NCBI GenBank assembly: GCA_040403495.1
Contig: JBBAKM010000009.1
Coordinates: 1 to 64,000 of the forward strand
DNA: 64,000 nucleotides
Reading direction: 5' to 3'
From: JABMMZ01 sp040403495
GTDB taxonomy: Bacteria; Bacteroidota; Bacteroidia; NS11-12g; UBA955
The position numbers and the translations under genes were made by a program. Positions within the stretch are counted from its first letter, which is position 1; every line of letters starts with the position of its first letter. Positions 54,631 to 62,127 of this stretch are shown piece by piece. The notes beneath the pieces are model-generated. The model saw nothing but the letters and a program-made list of their open reading frames with translations, ran no database searches and was not told the origin of the DNA.

Positions 54631-55142
54631 AGGCTGTCATGTTCTTAACAAGGCTGTCATGTCGACGCAGGAGACATCTTATCCCGACAGCCAAACGAAA
54701 AGAGAACCAAGATTCCTCCGTTGTCGGAATGACAGCCGGGGTTAAACTGAATAGTAACTGAGTAAGCGTTTATAAAAGTTTTTAAAAGAAACGAAAANNN
54801 NNNNNNNNNNNNNNNNNNNNNNNNNNNNNNNNNNNNNNNNNNNNNNNNNNNNNNNNNNNNNNNNNNNNNNNNNNNNNNNNNNNNNNNNNNNNNNNNNACG
54901 AAAACAAGGCTGTCATGTCGACGCAGGAGACATCTTATCCCGACAGCCCAACGAAAATAGAACCGAGATTCCTCCGTTGTCGGAATGACAGCCGGGGGTA
55001 AACTGAATAGTAACTGAGTAAGCGTTTATAAAAGTTTTTAAAAGAAACGAAAACAAGGCTGTCATGTCGACGCAGGAGACATCTTATCCCGACAGCCCAA
55101 CCAAAAGAAAACTGAGATTCCTCCGTTGTCGGAATGACAGCC
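54631..55142 (+). repeat. Tandem 149-bp repeat array around the assembly gap
   Basis: Copies begin at 54650, 54906 and 55055, and a stub occurs at 54631. Copy-to-copy spacing at the last two is 149 bp. Each unit starts aaggctgtcatgtcgacg and holds an imperfect inverted repeat: ggctgtcat-gtcgac...gagacatct against agattcctc...gtcgga-atgacagcc. The remainder is a spacer ending aaaagaaacgaaaa. The last unit is truncated after the second arm. This looks like a foldback element amplified in tandem. Confidence 0.85.
54798..54897. other. Assembly gap of 100 N
   Basis: Exactly 100 unknown bases, a conventional placeholder size. Both edges are the same position of the 149-bp unit (acgaaaa), so the gap most likely hides an unknown number of additional repeat copies. 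Confidence 0.95.
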
Positions 55143-55180
55143 AAAAGAAATCAATTTTAATGAACACATACAAGCAAAAC

Positions 55181-55222
55181 AAGGCTGTCATGTCGACGCA
55201 GGAGACATCTTATCCCGACAGC
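55181..55222 (+). repeat. Half-unit of the 149-bp repeat, left of the GIY-YIG gene
   Basis: A 42-bp copy of the first arm and centre (aaggctgtcatgtcgacg to cccgacagc) ending 17 bp before the GIY-YIG start codon. Confidence 0.8.
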
Positions 55223-55239
55223 TTTTAACAACACACAAT

Positions 55240-55539
55240 TTGAAAATACACAATTACTATGTTTACATACTTACTAATTTAAATAAGAAAGTATTATACA
55301 TAGGAGTAACCAATTCAATAAGAAGGAGAATATTTGAGCATATACAAGATGCAAATGGTCTAAAAATAACATTTGCTGGTAAATATAATTGTACCAATCT
55401 TATTTATTTTGAGCATTTTCAATTTATAGAAGAAGCTATAAAAAGAGAAAAAGAATTAAAAAGTTGGAATAGACAGAAAAAGGAAAAACTAATAAATTCA
55501 TCAAATCCTAAATGGGATTTTTTAGAGATTGATTATTGA
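55240..55539 (+). CDS. GIY-YIG nuclease-superfamily protein
   Basis: A 99-residue single-domain GIY-YIG protein. The GIY part is YYVYILTN, the YIG part is LYIGVTNSIRRRIFEH with the catalytic Arg, and the downstream acidic helix is IEEAIKREKELKSW. The family includes Slx1-like nucleases and many uncharacterised small bacterial proteins. The start is TTG, the only start before the conserved strand. Direct 42-bp repeat copies flank the gene (55181-55222 and 55590-55633), so it may be the nuclease of the repeat family or a passenger. Confidence 0.82.
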   Translation: MKIHNYYVYILTNLNKKVLYIGVTNSIRRRIFEHIQDANGLKITFAGKYNCTNLIYFEHFQFIEEAIKREKELKSWNRQKKEKLINSSNPKWDFLEIDY

Positions 55540-55589
55540 AATATAATATTAAGACTTAAGTTTATTAAGATTACTTTCATTTTATTAAC

Positions 55590-55633
55590 AAGGCTGTCAT
55601 GTCGACGCAGGAGACATCTTATCCCGACAGCCC
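55590..55633 (+). repeat. Half-unit of the 149-bp repeat, right of the GIY-YIG gene
   Basis: Same orientation and near-identical to 55181-55222. It lies 20 bp before hisF copy C. The two half-units bracket the GIY-YIG gene as direct repeats. Confidence 0.8.
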
Positions 55634-55653
55634 ACAACTAAACATACCAAACA

Positions 55654-56394
55654 ATGAGTCGAACACGCATAATACCAGTTTTAACCATAATGGGTAATCG
55701 ATTGGTAAAGACAGTAAAGTTTAAAAATCCGAATTACATAGGCGATCCATTAAATGCTATTAAAATTTTTAATGAAAAAAGAGTAGACGAACTTATAATT
55801 TTAGACATAGAAGCCTCTAAACAAAATAAAGAACCCAATTATAAGTTAATTTATGAAATGGCAGGTGAGGCTTTTATGCCCTTAGGATATGGAGGTGGAA
55901 TAAAAACACTAGAACAAGCTAAGAAAATATTTGGATTAGGAATTGAAAAAGTTGTTTTAAATTCAGTTTTACAAGAAAATCCTAAAGTAATAACCCAAAT
56001 AGCAAATATTTATGGTGCTCAAAGTGTAGTAATGTCACTTGATTTCAAAAAAAATATCTTAGGAAAACTTCGTCCACATTTTAATTCAGGCAAAGCGTAT
56101 ATAAAGAAGGATATCAAATCTTTAGCTTTAGAAATGATAGAATATGGAATAGGAGAAATAATTTTACAAGATATTGAAAAAGATGGTACATTTGGCGGGT
56201 ATAATTTAGAAATGATTGCAGAGTTAAAAAATTTAAGCATCCCAATCGTAGCAATGGGTGGATGTAATAGTATTAGCAACATGAAAGAGGCCATCAACAG
56301 TGGTGCCAATGCTATTGCAGCAGGGAGTTTGTTTGTTTACAGAAACAATGACCCAAAATCAATTTTAATCAATTACCCAAAAATAGGTTTGTAA
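55654..56394 (+). CDS. hisF: HisF homologue, copy C (ammonia-channel partner; D11 replaced)
   Basis: A 246-residue HisF-family barrel. Numbering matches Thermotoga HisF: position 11 is Thr (PVLTIMGNR, replacing LDVKDG), while Asp130 is kept in SLDFKK and the D176 region reads DIEKDGT. Loss of D11 should abolish cyclase activity, again leaving an ammonia conduit. It is paired with HisH copy C (53976) and the amidotransferase that follows 4 bp downstream. Copy B has lost the other aspartate, so the two copies degenerated independently. Confidence 0.85.
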   Translation: MSRTRIIPVLTIMGNRLVKTVKFKNPNYIGDPLNAIKIFNEKRVDELIILDIEASKQNKEPNYKLIYEMAGEAFMPLGYGGGIKTLEQAKKIFGLGIEKVVLNSVLQENPKVITQIANIYGAQSVVMSLDFKKNILGKLRPHFNSGKAYIKKDIKSLALEMIEYGIGEIILQDIEKDGTFGGYNLEMIAELKNLSIPIVAMGGCNSISNMKEAINSGANAIAAGSLFVYRNNDPKSILINYPKIGL

Positions 56395-56398
56395 TCAA

Positions 56399-57532
56399 AT
56401 GGCAACTTGCATTAAATGTATCCTTGATACACAGGATGATCCAAATTTAGTTTTCGATGAAAAAGGGGTTTGTAATTATTGTACAAATTATCAAAAAAAA
56501 TATGTTGATGAATTCCCCACACTAGAATTTAGAAGTAAACAACTTGAAGAATTACTTGAAAAAATTAAACAGAATGGTGTAGGCAAAAAGTACGATTCAA
56601 TAATGGGTTTAAGTGGAGGGGTTGACAGTAGTTATTTGGCTTATTTAGCAAAAGAATGGGGCTTAAATCCACTTTTAATACATTTTGATAATGGATGGAA
56701 TTCAGAATTGGCTGTAAAAAATATTGATTCAATAATAAGTCATACTGGGTTTGATTTATATACCTATGTAGTAGATTGGGATGAGTTCAAGGATTTACAG
56801 CTTTCTTATATTAAAGCTTCTGTATTAGACTGGGAAATACCAACAGACCATGGTTTTTTTGCAATGTTGTACAAACAGGCAAGTAAACATAAAATAAAAT
56901 ACATTCTAACTGGCCATAACTTTCAAACTGAAGCTATTTTGCCTAAGACGATGAGATGGAGTAAAATGGATGTGGCTAACATTATTGACATTCATGCTAA
57001 ACATGGTACTAAAAAACTAAAGACATTTCCAATGATGGGATTTTTTGAATATTCAAAATATCAATTAGTTGAAAAAATTGAAAGATTAAATCTTTTAGAA
57101 TTTGTTAACTATGATAAAAATGATGCAAAAGAAACCATTATAAAAGAATTTGGTTGGAGAGACTATGGAGGTAAACATTTCGAATCCATATTTACAAGAT
57201 TTTATCAAGGGTATGTTTTAAAAGAAAAATTTGGTTATGATAAACGTAAAGCTCATTTGTCTAATTTAATTTGTTCGGGACAAATAACAAGAGATGAAGC
57301 CCTTATTGAAATTCAAAAAAATCCATATTCATCTGAATTGCAATTAGCAGAAGATAAAGAATTTGTTTTAAAGAAATTAGGCATTGATAATGATATGTTT
57401 GATAATTTCATGAAAAGCCCAATAAAGTCACACTTAGAATATAAATCATATGAAACAGGATTGTACCCTCAACATACTAGATTTATGAAAAGAATAAGTG
57501 GATTTACTAAATTAATTAAAAAACTAAGGTAA
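56399..57532 (+). CDS. N-acetyl sugar amidotransferase (WbpG/PseA family), copy C
   Basis: A 377-residue ATP-pyrophosphatase. Zinc cysteines are C4, C7, C25 and C28; the PP-loop is LSGGVDSSYLAYLAKEW. It is strongly similar to copy A at 40748 along the whole chain (shared HFDNGWNSELAV, VLDWE-PTDH, ESIFTRFYQGYVL), so the pair derives from duplication or two related transfers. With HisF and HisH copy C it forms a complete acetamidino-forming set. GT4 follows after 6 bp. Confidence 0.87.
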   Translation: MATCIKCILDTQDDPNLVFDEKGVCNYCTNYQKKYVDEFPTLEFRSKQLEELLEKIKQNGVGKKYDSIMGLSGGVDSSYLAYLAKEWGLNPLLIHFDNGWNSELAVKNIDSIISHTGFDLYTYVVDWDEFKDLQLSYIKASVLDWEIPTDHGFFAMLYKQASKHKIKYILTGHNFQTEAILPKTMRWSKMDVANIIDIHAKHGTKKLKTFPMMGFFEYSKYQLVEKIERLNLLEFVNYDKNDAKETIIKEFGWRDYGGKHFESIFTRFYQGYVLKEKFGYDKRKAHLSNLICSGQITRDEALIEIQKNPYSSELQLAEDKEFVLKKLGIDNDMFDNFMKSPIKSHLEYKSYETGLYPQHTRFMKRISGFTKLIKKLR

Positions 57533-57538
57533 TAAAAT

Positions 57539-58798
57539 TTGAATAGTGTAACAATAGTTTGCTTTACTTTTCCTCCGTACGATGGAATTGGAGGAAGACG
57601 ATGGGCAAAATTTGCAAAGTATATTCAAAAAGCTGGAATAGATGTCCATGTAATAGCTGCTGATAAGCAAAATTTAAACAAAAAAAGTAATTGGGAGAAT
57701 GATATTATTTTGTACAAGGAAAATATCACTTTTCTGCCTATGAATTATCCCTATATATTAACAATTATTCCAAAGGGAATTATTCAAAAAATTCAATATA
57801 GGTTAGCATGGTATTATGTAAAGGCAATTGTAAAAGGTAATTTTTTCGACCATTCCTCCTTTTTTTCAAAAAAATTACTGATTGAATTAGAAAAAAAGAT
57901 TAATTCTGGAACAAATAAAATTATTGTGAGCTGTGCGCCATTTCATATGGCATACGAAGTGATTAAATTAAAAGAAAAATATCCAAATGTAAGGTTTATA
58001 GTAGATTTTAGGGATCCTTGGACCAATAATAAAACAAGTTTTGGATATACAGGATTGTCAATAAAACGCCTTGGCTTTGAAAAGTACAAAGAAGAAGAAG
58101 TTATAAGAAAGTATGATAAAGTCATTTCAGTATCTGATGAAATGAGTAATTATTTTAGATCCTTAATAGAAATAAATAAAGATAAATGCATTACAATTCC
58201 TAATGGCTTTGATATTGAAGACATAAGAAGTATAGAGGTATCAAAAAGACAAAAGCAGAAATGTAGATTTATTTTTACAGGAACTTTGTATGATAAATCA
58301 TTGCACATGTTCAAGATATTTTGTGATTCATTAATTGAACTGGTAGAAGAGTTGCCTGATATTAAGAATCATTTACAAATAGATTTTTTTGGATATGTTC
58401 CAAATGGATTTAATGAAATATCAAGTCAATTGGATTTTCTAAAATTTCATGGAACGGTTTCCACTACAAAAGTTTATGAAGAAATACAAAATAGTGATTT
58501 AGCTTTGTTATTTCTGACGGATGATTTAAATTATTCCTTCAGTACTAAGTTCTATGAATACATTGCAATGAATACTTCTATTGTAGTAGTTTCGAAAGAA
58601 GGTCACACTGGAAATTATATTGAAGCTCATCAGTTAGGTTATGCCGTAAATGAAAGAAATTCAAAAGAAAAATTAAAAATGATATATGATAATTGGGTAA
58701 ATAATTCTATTGTTAGTAACCCTAATTATAATTTTAAAAATCATGAAGTTTCAAATATTACTCAAAATCAATTATTAAAACTTATTAATTCGTATTAA
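57539..58798 (+). CDS. GT4-like glycosyltransferase
   Basis: A 419-residue GT-B enzyme. The N-terminal FPPYDGIGGRRWAKFAKYIQKAG loop is typical of WbuB-like GT4 proteins. IVDFRDPW is in the acceptor domain and ITIPNGFDIEDI in the linker. The C-terminal donor site reads FSTKFYEYIAMNTSIVVV, a variant of the E-x7-E motif. The start is TTG. Probably an internal sugar transferase of the repeat unit, following the third amidotransferase set by 6 bp. Confidence 0.8.
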   Translation: MNSVTIVCFTFPPYDGIGGRRWAKFAKYIQKAGIDVHVIAADKQNLNKKSNWENDIILYKENITFLPMNYPYILTIIPKGIIQKIQYRLAWYYVKAIVKGNFFDHSSFFSKKLLIELEKKINSGTNKIIVSCAPFHMAYEVIKLKEKYPNVRFIVDFRDPWTNNKTSFGYTGLSIKRLGFEKYKEEEVIRKYDKVISVSDEMSNYFRSLIEINKDKCITIPNGFDIEDIRSIEVSKRQKQKCRFIFTGTLYDKSLHMFKIFCDSLIELVEELPDIKNHLQIDFFGYVPNGFNEISSQLDFLKFHGTVSTTKVYEEIQNSDLALLFLTDDLNYSFSTKFYEYIAMNTSIVVVSKEGHTGNYIEAHQLGYAVNERNSKEKLKMIYDNWVNNSIVSNPNYNFKNHEVSNITQNQLLKLINSY

Positions 58799-58803
58799 AC
58801 CCC

Positions 58804-59208
58804 ATGAACCAACCCCACATAATAAATTTTAAACGCATTGGAAAACCATCCGAAGGCTATTTGTCTATAGGAGAATCTAATGCTGACATCCCATTTGAAA
58901 TTAAGCGAAATTTCTGGACTTATTATACCCCCGAAGAAGTAGTAAGAGGAAGACATGCTCATTTTGACACCGAGATGGTTTTAATAGCCCTTGCAGGCCG
59001 AATAATAGTGAATACCGAAATGCCCGATGGAAGCCTTAATGTATTTGTATTAGACAAGCCTGATATGGGACTATATATGCCCAAACTATGTTGGCACACC
59101 ATGCAGTATTCACACAATGCGGTCCAGTTGGTAGTGGCCTCTAGCCTATACAACGAAACAGATTATATCAGAAGTTACGAAGATTTTAAAGTTTTACAAA
59201 AAAAATGA
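58804..59208 (+). CDS. fdtA: FdtA-like dTDP-4-keto-6-deoxyhexose 3,4-ketoisomerase (WxcM-like cupin)
   Basis: A 134-residue cupin. Active-site histidines lie in VVRGRHAHFDTE, and the family ending is PKLCWHTMQYSHNAVQLVVASSLYNETDYIRSYEDF. FdtA converts dTDP-4-keto-6-deoxyglucose to the 3-keto galacto isomer, the committed step towards dTDP-Fuc3NAc. The downstream FdtC (4-bp overlap) and FdtB (60656) homologues complete the route. RmlA and RmlB must be encoded elsewhere. QdtA (gluco-specific) is the main alternative. Confidence 0.85.
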   Translation: MNQPHIINFKRIGKPSEGYLSIGESNADIPFEIKRNFWTYYTPEEVVRGRHAHFDTEMVLIALAGRIIVNTEMPDGSLNVFVLDKPDMGLYMPKLCWHTMQYSHNAVQLVVASSLYNETDYIRSYEDFKVLQKK

Positions 59209-59756
59209 TTCATCCTTTAGCAGATGTGCAAACGAAGCAAATTGGTGAAAAAACTACTATTTGGCAGTTTGTAGTGATTTTAAAAAATGCCATAATCGGA
59301 AGTAATTGCAACATTAATTGCCATACATTTATAGAAAATGATGTGGTTATTGGTGACAATGTTACTGTAAAAAGTGGTGTTTATTTGTGGGATGGAATTA
59401 GGGTAGAAGATTCTGTATTCATTGGTCCTAATGCCACTTTTATTAATGACCAATATCCCAAATCTAAACAATATCCTAGTAAATTTCAAAAAACTAACTT
59501 ACGTAGAGGATGTAGTATTGGTGCTAATGCAACCATTCTTGGAGGATTAGAAATTGGGGAACATGCCCTTATTGCTGCAGGAAGTGTGGTAACAAAAAAT
59601 GTTATTCCAAATGCATTGATGGTTGGCAACCCAGCCAAACAAAAAGGATGGGTAAATAACAATGGTGAAAAATTGATTGAAATTTCAAATGGTAACTTTG
59701 AGGATAGTCAAGGAAATAAATACGAAGTAGTTGACGGAAGATTAACTCATAAGTAA
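59205..59756 (+). CDS. fdtC: FdtC-like dTDP-amino sugar N-acetyltransferase
   Basis: A 183-residue left-handed beta-helix enzyme. The start is IHPLADVQTKQIGEKTTIWQFVVI, with hexapeptides such as IGSNCNINCHTFIEND and VIGDNVTVKSGVYLWDGI, and the catalytic/CoA end is GNPAKQKGWV. It should acetylate the 3-amino group made by FdtB. It overlaps fdtA by 4 bp. It is separated from fdtB by an 899-bp spacer holding a broken GIY-YIG gene and repeats. Confidence 0.85.
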   Translation: MIHPLADVQTKQIGEKTTIWQFVVILKNAIIGSNCNINCHTFIENDVVIGDNVTVKSGVYLWDGIRVEDSVFIGPNATFINDQYPKSKQYPSKFQKTNLRRGCSIGANATILGGLEIGEHALIAAGSVVTKNVIPNALMVGNPAKQKGWVNNNGEKLIEISNGNFEDSQGNKYEVVDGRLTHK

Positions 59757-59778
59757 AAAAATATAGTAACCTTATTAA

Positions 59779-59859
59779 CTTTCTTGTCACCCTGATGGAG
59801 ATTATACTGAGCTAGTTTACCCTGAGTCTATCGAAGGGAAGTAATGGGCGACAAGAAAG
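59779..59859 (+). repeat. Small foldback element with 14-bp terminal inverted repeats
   Basis: Ends ctttcttgtcaccc (59779-59792) and gggcgacaagaaag (59846-59859) are inverted with one mismatch. The interior holds the actgagctagtttaccctga segment also seen near 9.5 kb. A second hairpin (gtttcgct/agcgaaac) follows at 59893-59912. Confidence 0.65.
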
Positions 59860-59969
59860 TCGAACTTAAACTCCATTGCCCTCCTTCGATACGTTTCGCT
59901 TCTCAGCGAAACACTCAGGATGACAATGTAGAAAAACAAAGGACGACATTTTATCTAATAAATATACAA

Positions 59970-60255
59970 TTGAATTACTATTACACCTACATCTTAAAGT
60001 GTTCAGATGATTCATATTATAAATAATGTAGAAAGAAGATTAATTGAACACCAAGAAGGTATAAATGTTACTTGTTATACTTATTCACGAAGACCAATAG
60101 AATTGGTTTATTTTGAAAAGTTTATTGATATATTACAAGCAATAGCAAGAGAAAAGCAATTAAAAGGATGGTCAAGAAAAAAGAAGGAAGCTTTAATAGA
60201 GGAGCGGGGAACTGATTTACCGAACTTATCTGTAGCGTACAGAGATAAAAAGTAA
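59970..60255 (+). pseudogene. Frameshifted GIY-YIG nuclease-superfamily gene
   Basis: The first reading frame gives YYYTYILKCSDDSYYK then a stop. A second frame, starting around 60016, continues NNVERRLIEHQEG and ends with AIAREKQLKGWSRKKKEALI. The expected residues between (a YTGVT-like YIG motif) are missing, consistent with a deletion of about 11 bp at 60021-60025 that removed the motif and shifted the frame. It probably starts at the TTG at 59970. It is non-functional, and it is surrounded by palindromic repeats like the intact relative at 55240. Confidence 0.8.
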
Positions 60256-60655
60256 TCGTTTCTAAATATGTCTATGGTTCGAGAGCCTCACCATGACAAA
60301 ACCGAGAGCCTCACCATGACAAAAACCAAAAGTCTCCGCTTATTGCCGATAAAAACCGAGACTCTCATAGGAAATGTCACCCTGAGGCTCTAAAGAAATG
60401 CCCCCTGAGGTTCTCGAAGGGCGACATTTCTTAAACTATTCAGAATATAGTACCGAAGAGCGACAAGTAAGTGAAAAGAAAACCTTTTACCCTCCTTCGG
60501 TACATCTACCACAGGCGGACACGCTCATAGGATGACACCCTTCGAGAGCCACAAAGAAATAGAAGCTAAAACCCTTAACTAATTCCCGATAGCTATCGGG
60601 ACTAATAACCATTACACTATTAACCATTACACTATTAACCATTAACCCCCACAAA
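60256..60655 (+). repeat. 400-bp spacer of dispersed repeats before fdtB
   Basis: No gene is seen. Contents: two tandem gagagcctcaccatgaca motifs near 60280, a gtcaccctgaggctct segment, a caccctccttcggtac-type segment, the perfect 18-bp palindrome tcccgatagctatcggga (60584-60601), and a 15-bp tandem repeat accattacactatta at 60608-60637 with a partial third unit. All except the last have relatives in other spacers of the window. Confidence 0.7.
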
Positions 60656-61756
60656 ATGATTCCTTATTTAGATTTAAAATCAATTAATTTAGCTCATCAA
60701 GAGGAGCTTAAAACGGCTTTTGACAATGTACTCCGTTCGGGTTGGTACATTATGGGCAAGCATTTAGAACAATTTGAGCAAAATTATGCCCAATACAATC
60801 AAACAAAATTTAGCGTCGGAGTAGCAAATGGATTGGATGCATTGATTCTCTCATTAAAAGTGCTCAACATAGGCGAAGGTGATGAAGTAATAGTGCCTTC
60901 AAATACATATATAGCAACATGGTTAGCTGTTTCTTATGTGGGTGCAATTCCTGTGCCTGTAGAACCAAATTGGGCTACTTGTAATATCAACCCTACTTTA
61001 ATAGAAGCTAAAATTTCTTCAAAAACAAAAGCCATCATTCCAGTGAATTTATATGGTCAAGCAGCTGAATTGGATAAAATCATGGCAATTGCCAATCAAT
61101 ATAAATTGGCAGTAGTCGAAGACAATGCGCAAGCACAAGGAGCCTTGTGCAATGGTAAATTGGCAGGTAGTTTTGGCCATTTGAATGCCACTAGCTTTTA
61201 TCCAGGAAAAAATTTGGGAGCTTTGGGTGATGCAGGAGCTGTTACAACCAATGATGAAACATTGCATAATCAAGTCAAAGTAATCAGGAATTATGGATCA
61301 CAAGTTAAATATTACAATGAGATAAAAGGGGTTAATTCAAGACTAGATGAATTACAAGCCGCTTTACTCAATGTTAAATTAAAATATTTACCGGCAGACA
61401 CCTCAGAGAGACAAAGATTAGCAAAAATATACGATGAACAATTGGCAGGAATAAACGGTTTAACATTGCCTCAAAATGCCGATAATTGCACGTCTGTGTA
61501 TCATATTTATCAAATTAGAACCCCTAAAAGAGATGAATTGCAAAAATATTTAACAGAACAGGGTATTGGAACTGTTATTCATTATCCCGTTCCACCACAT
61601 TTACAAAAAGCCTACAAAGAATTAAATTACCAAAAAGGTGATTTTCCAATAGCCGAAAAAATTGCCAATGAAACGTTAAGTATTCCTCTTTATCAAGGGA
61701 TGTCTGAAGCGCAACAAATGCAAGTAATAGAGAAAGTTAAAGCGTTTTTTAATTAA
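60656..61756 (+). CDS. fdtB: FdtB-like dTDP-3-amino-3,6-dideoxyhexose transaminase
   Basis: A 366-residue PLP aminotransferase. The N-terminus IPYLDLKSINLAHQEELKTAF is the hallmark of the FdtB/QdtB group, the aspartate motif is VVEDNAQAQGA, and the PLP lysine is Lys185 in SFYPGKNLGALGDAG. It aminates the 3-keto sugar from FdtA with glutamate, and FdtC then acetylates it. The spacing from fdtC is large because of inserted repeats. Confidence 0.9.
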   Translation: MIPYLDLKSINLAHQEELKTAFDNVLRSGWYIMGKHLEQFEQNYAQYNQTKFSVGVANGLDALILSLKVLNIGEGDEVIVPSNTYIATWLAVSYVGAIPVPVEPNWATCNINPTLIEAKISSKTKAIIPVNLYGQAAELDKIMAIANQYKLAVVEDNAQAQGALCNGKLAGSFGHLNATSFYPGKNLGALGDAGAVTTNDETLHNQVKVIRNYGSQVKYYNEIKGVNSRLDELQAALLNVKLKYLPADTSERQRLAKIYDEQLAGINGLTLPQNADNCTSVYHIYQIRTPKRDELQKYLTEQGIGTVIHYPVPPHLQKAYKELNYQKGDFPIAEKIANETLSIPLYQGMSEAQQMQVIEKVKAFFN

Positions 61757-61791
61757 ATACAGTTTAACCAGAGAGTGCAAGTGGGGATTAT

Positions 61792-61930
61792 GGCCTCACC
61801 CCCAACCCCTCTCCAAAGGAGAGGGGAGCAATAAGTTTACGAATAAAATAGTATCTAACAAAATTAATATTCACTTTATACTGTAAAGTGAATGTTTCCC
61901 TCTCCTTTGGAGAGGGGCAGGGGTGAGGCC
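61792..61930 (+). repeat. 139-bp MITE-like element with inverted termini
   Basis: Left end ggcctcacccccaacccctc and right end gaggggcaggggtgaggcc are near-perfect inverted repeats of about 34 bp, each containing ctccaaaggagagg or its complement. The AT-rich centre holds a second hairpin, tcactttatactgtaaagtga (61871-61891). No gene is present. Confidence 0.8.
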
Positions 61931-62071
61931 AAAAGAGATTCTGTAACCTTTGCTGAACTAGATTCAATATAAAAGTCCTTTGAAACATCCTTTTAACAAC
62001 TTTTTCCAGCATGACTCAAAGTCAAAAACTAATTAAGAAACGCTACACAACATTAAACAAATAAACCTCCT

Positions 62072-62107
62072 AGCCCCTCTCCTTTGGAGAGGGGTTGGGG
62101 TGAGGTC
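62072..62107 (+). repeat. Solo terminal arm of the 139-bp element
   Basis: A single copy of the right arm (cccctctcctttggagaggg then ttggggtgaggtc) lies 21 bp before the GT2 start codon. It shows that the arm can exist alone or that an element was partly lost. Confidence 0.75.
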
Positions 62108-62127
62108 AACCACTAACCACTCAACAG

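Noticed and set aside
54631..55142. CRISPR-like array
   Set aside because: The units are about 149 bp long and identical throughout, with no variable spacers, and no cas genes are nearby.
54935..55144. A 69-codon minus-strand frame in the tandem repeats
   Set aside because: It is repeat sequence read by chance; the same frame recurs with each unit.
49438..56394. Histidine biosynthesis operon
   Set aside because: Only hisF and hisH homologues occur, each next to a sugar amidotransferase, and both HisF copies lack one catalytic aspartate.
59844..59969. An upstream extension of the broken GIY-YIG gene
   Set aside because: The extra codons lie inside the foldback repeat; similarity to the family begins only after 59970.
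61788..62012. A 74-codon minus-strand frame
   Set aside because: It is made largely of the MITE-like inverted repeat and shows no protein-like conservation.
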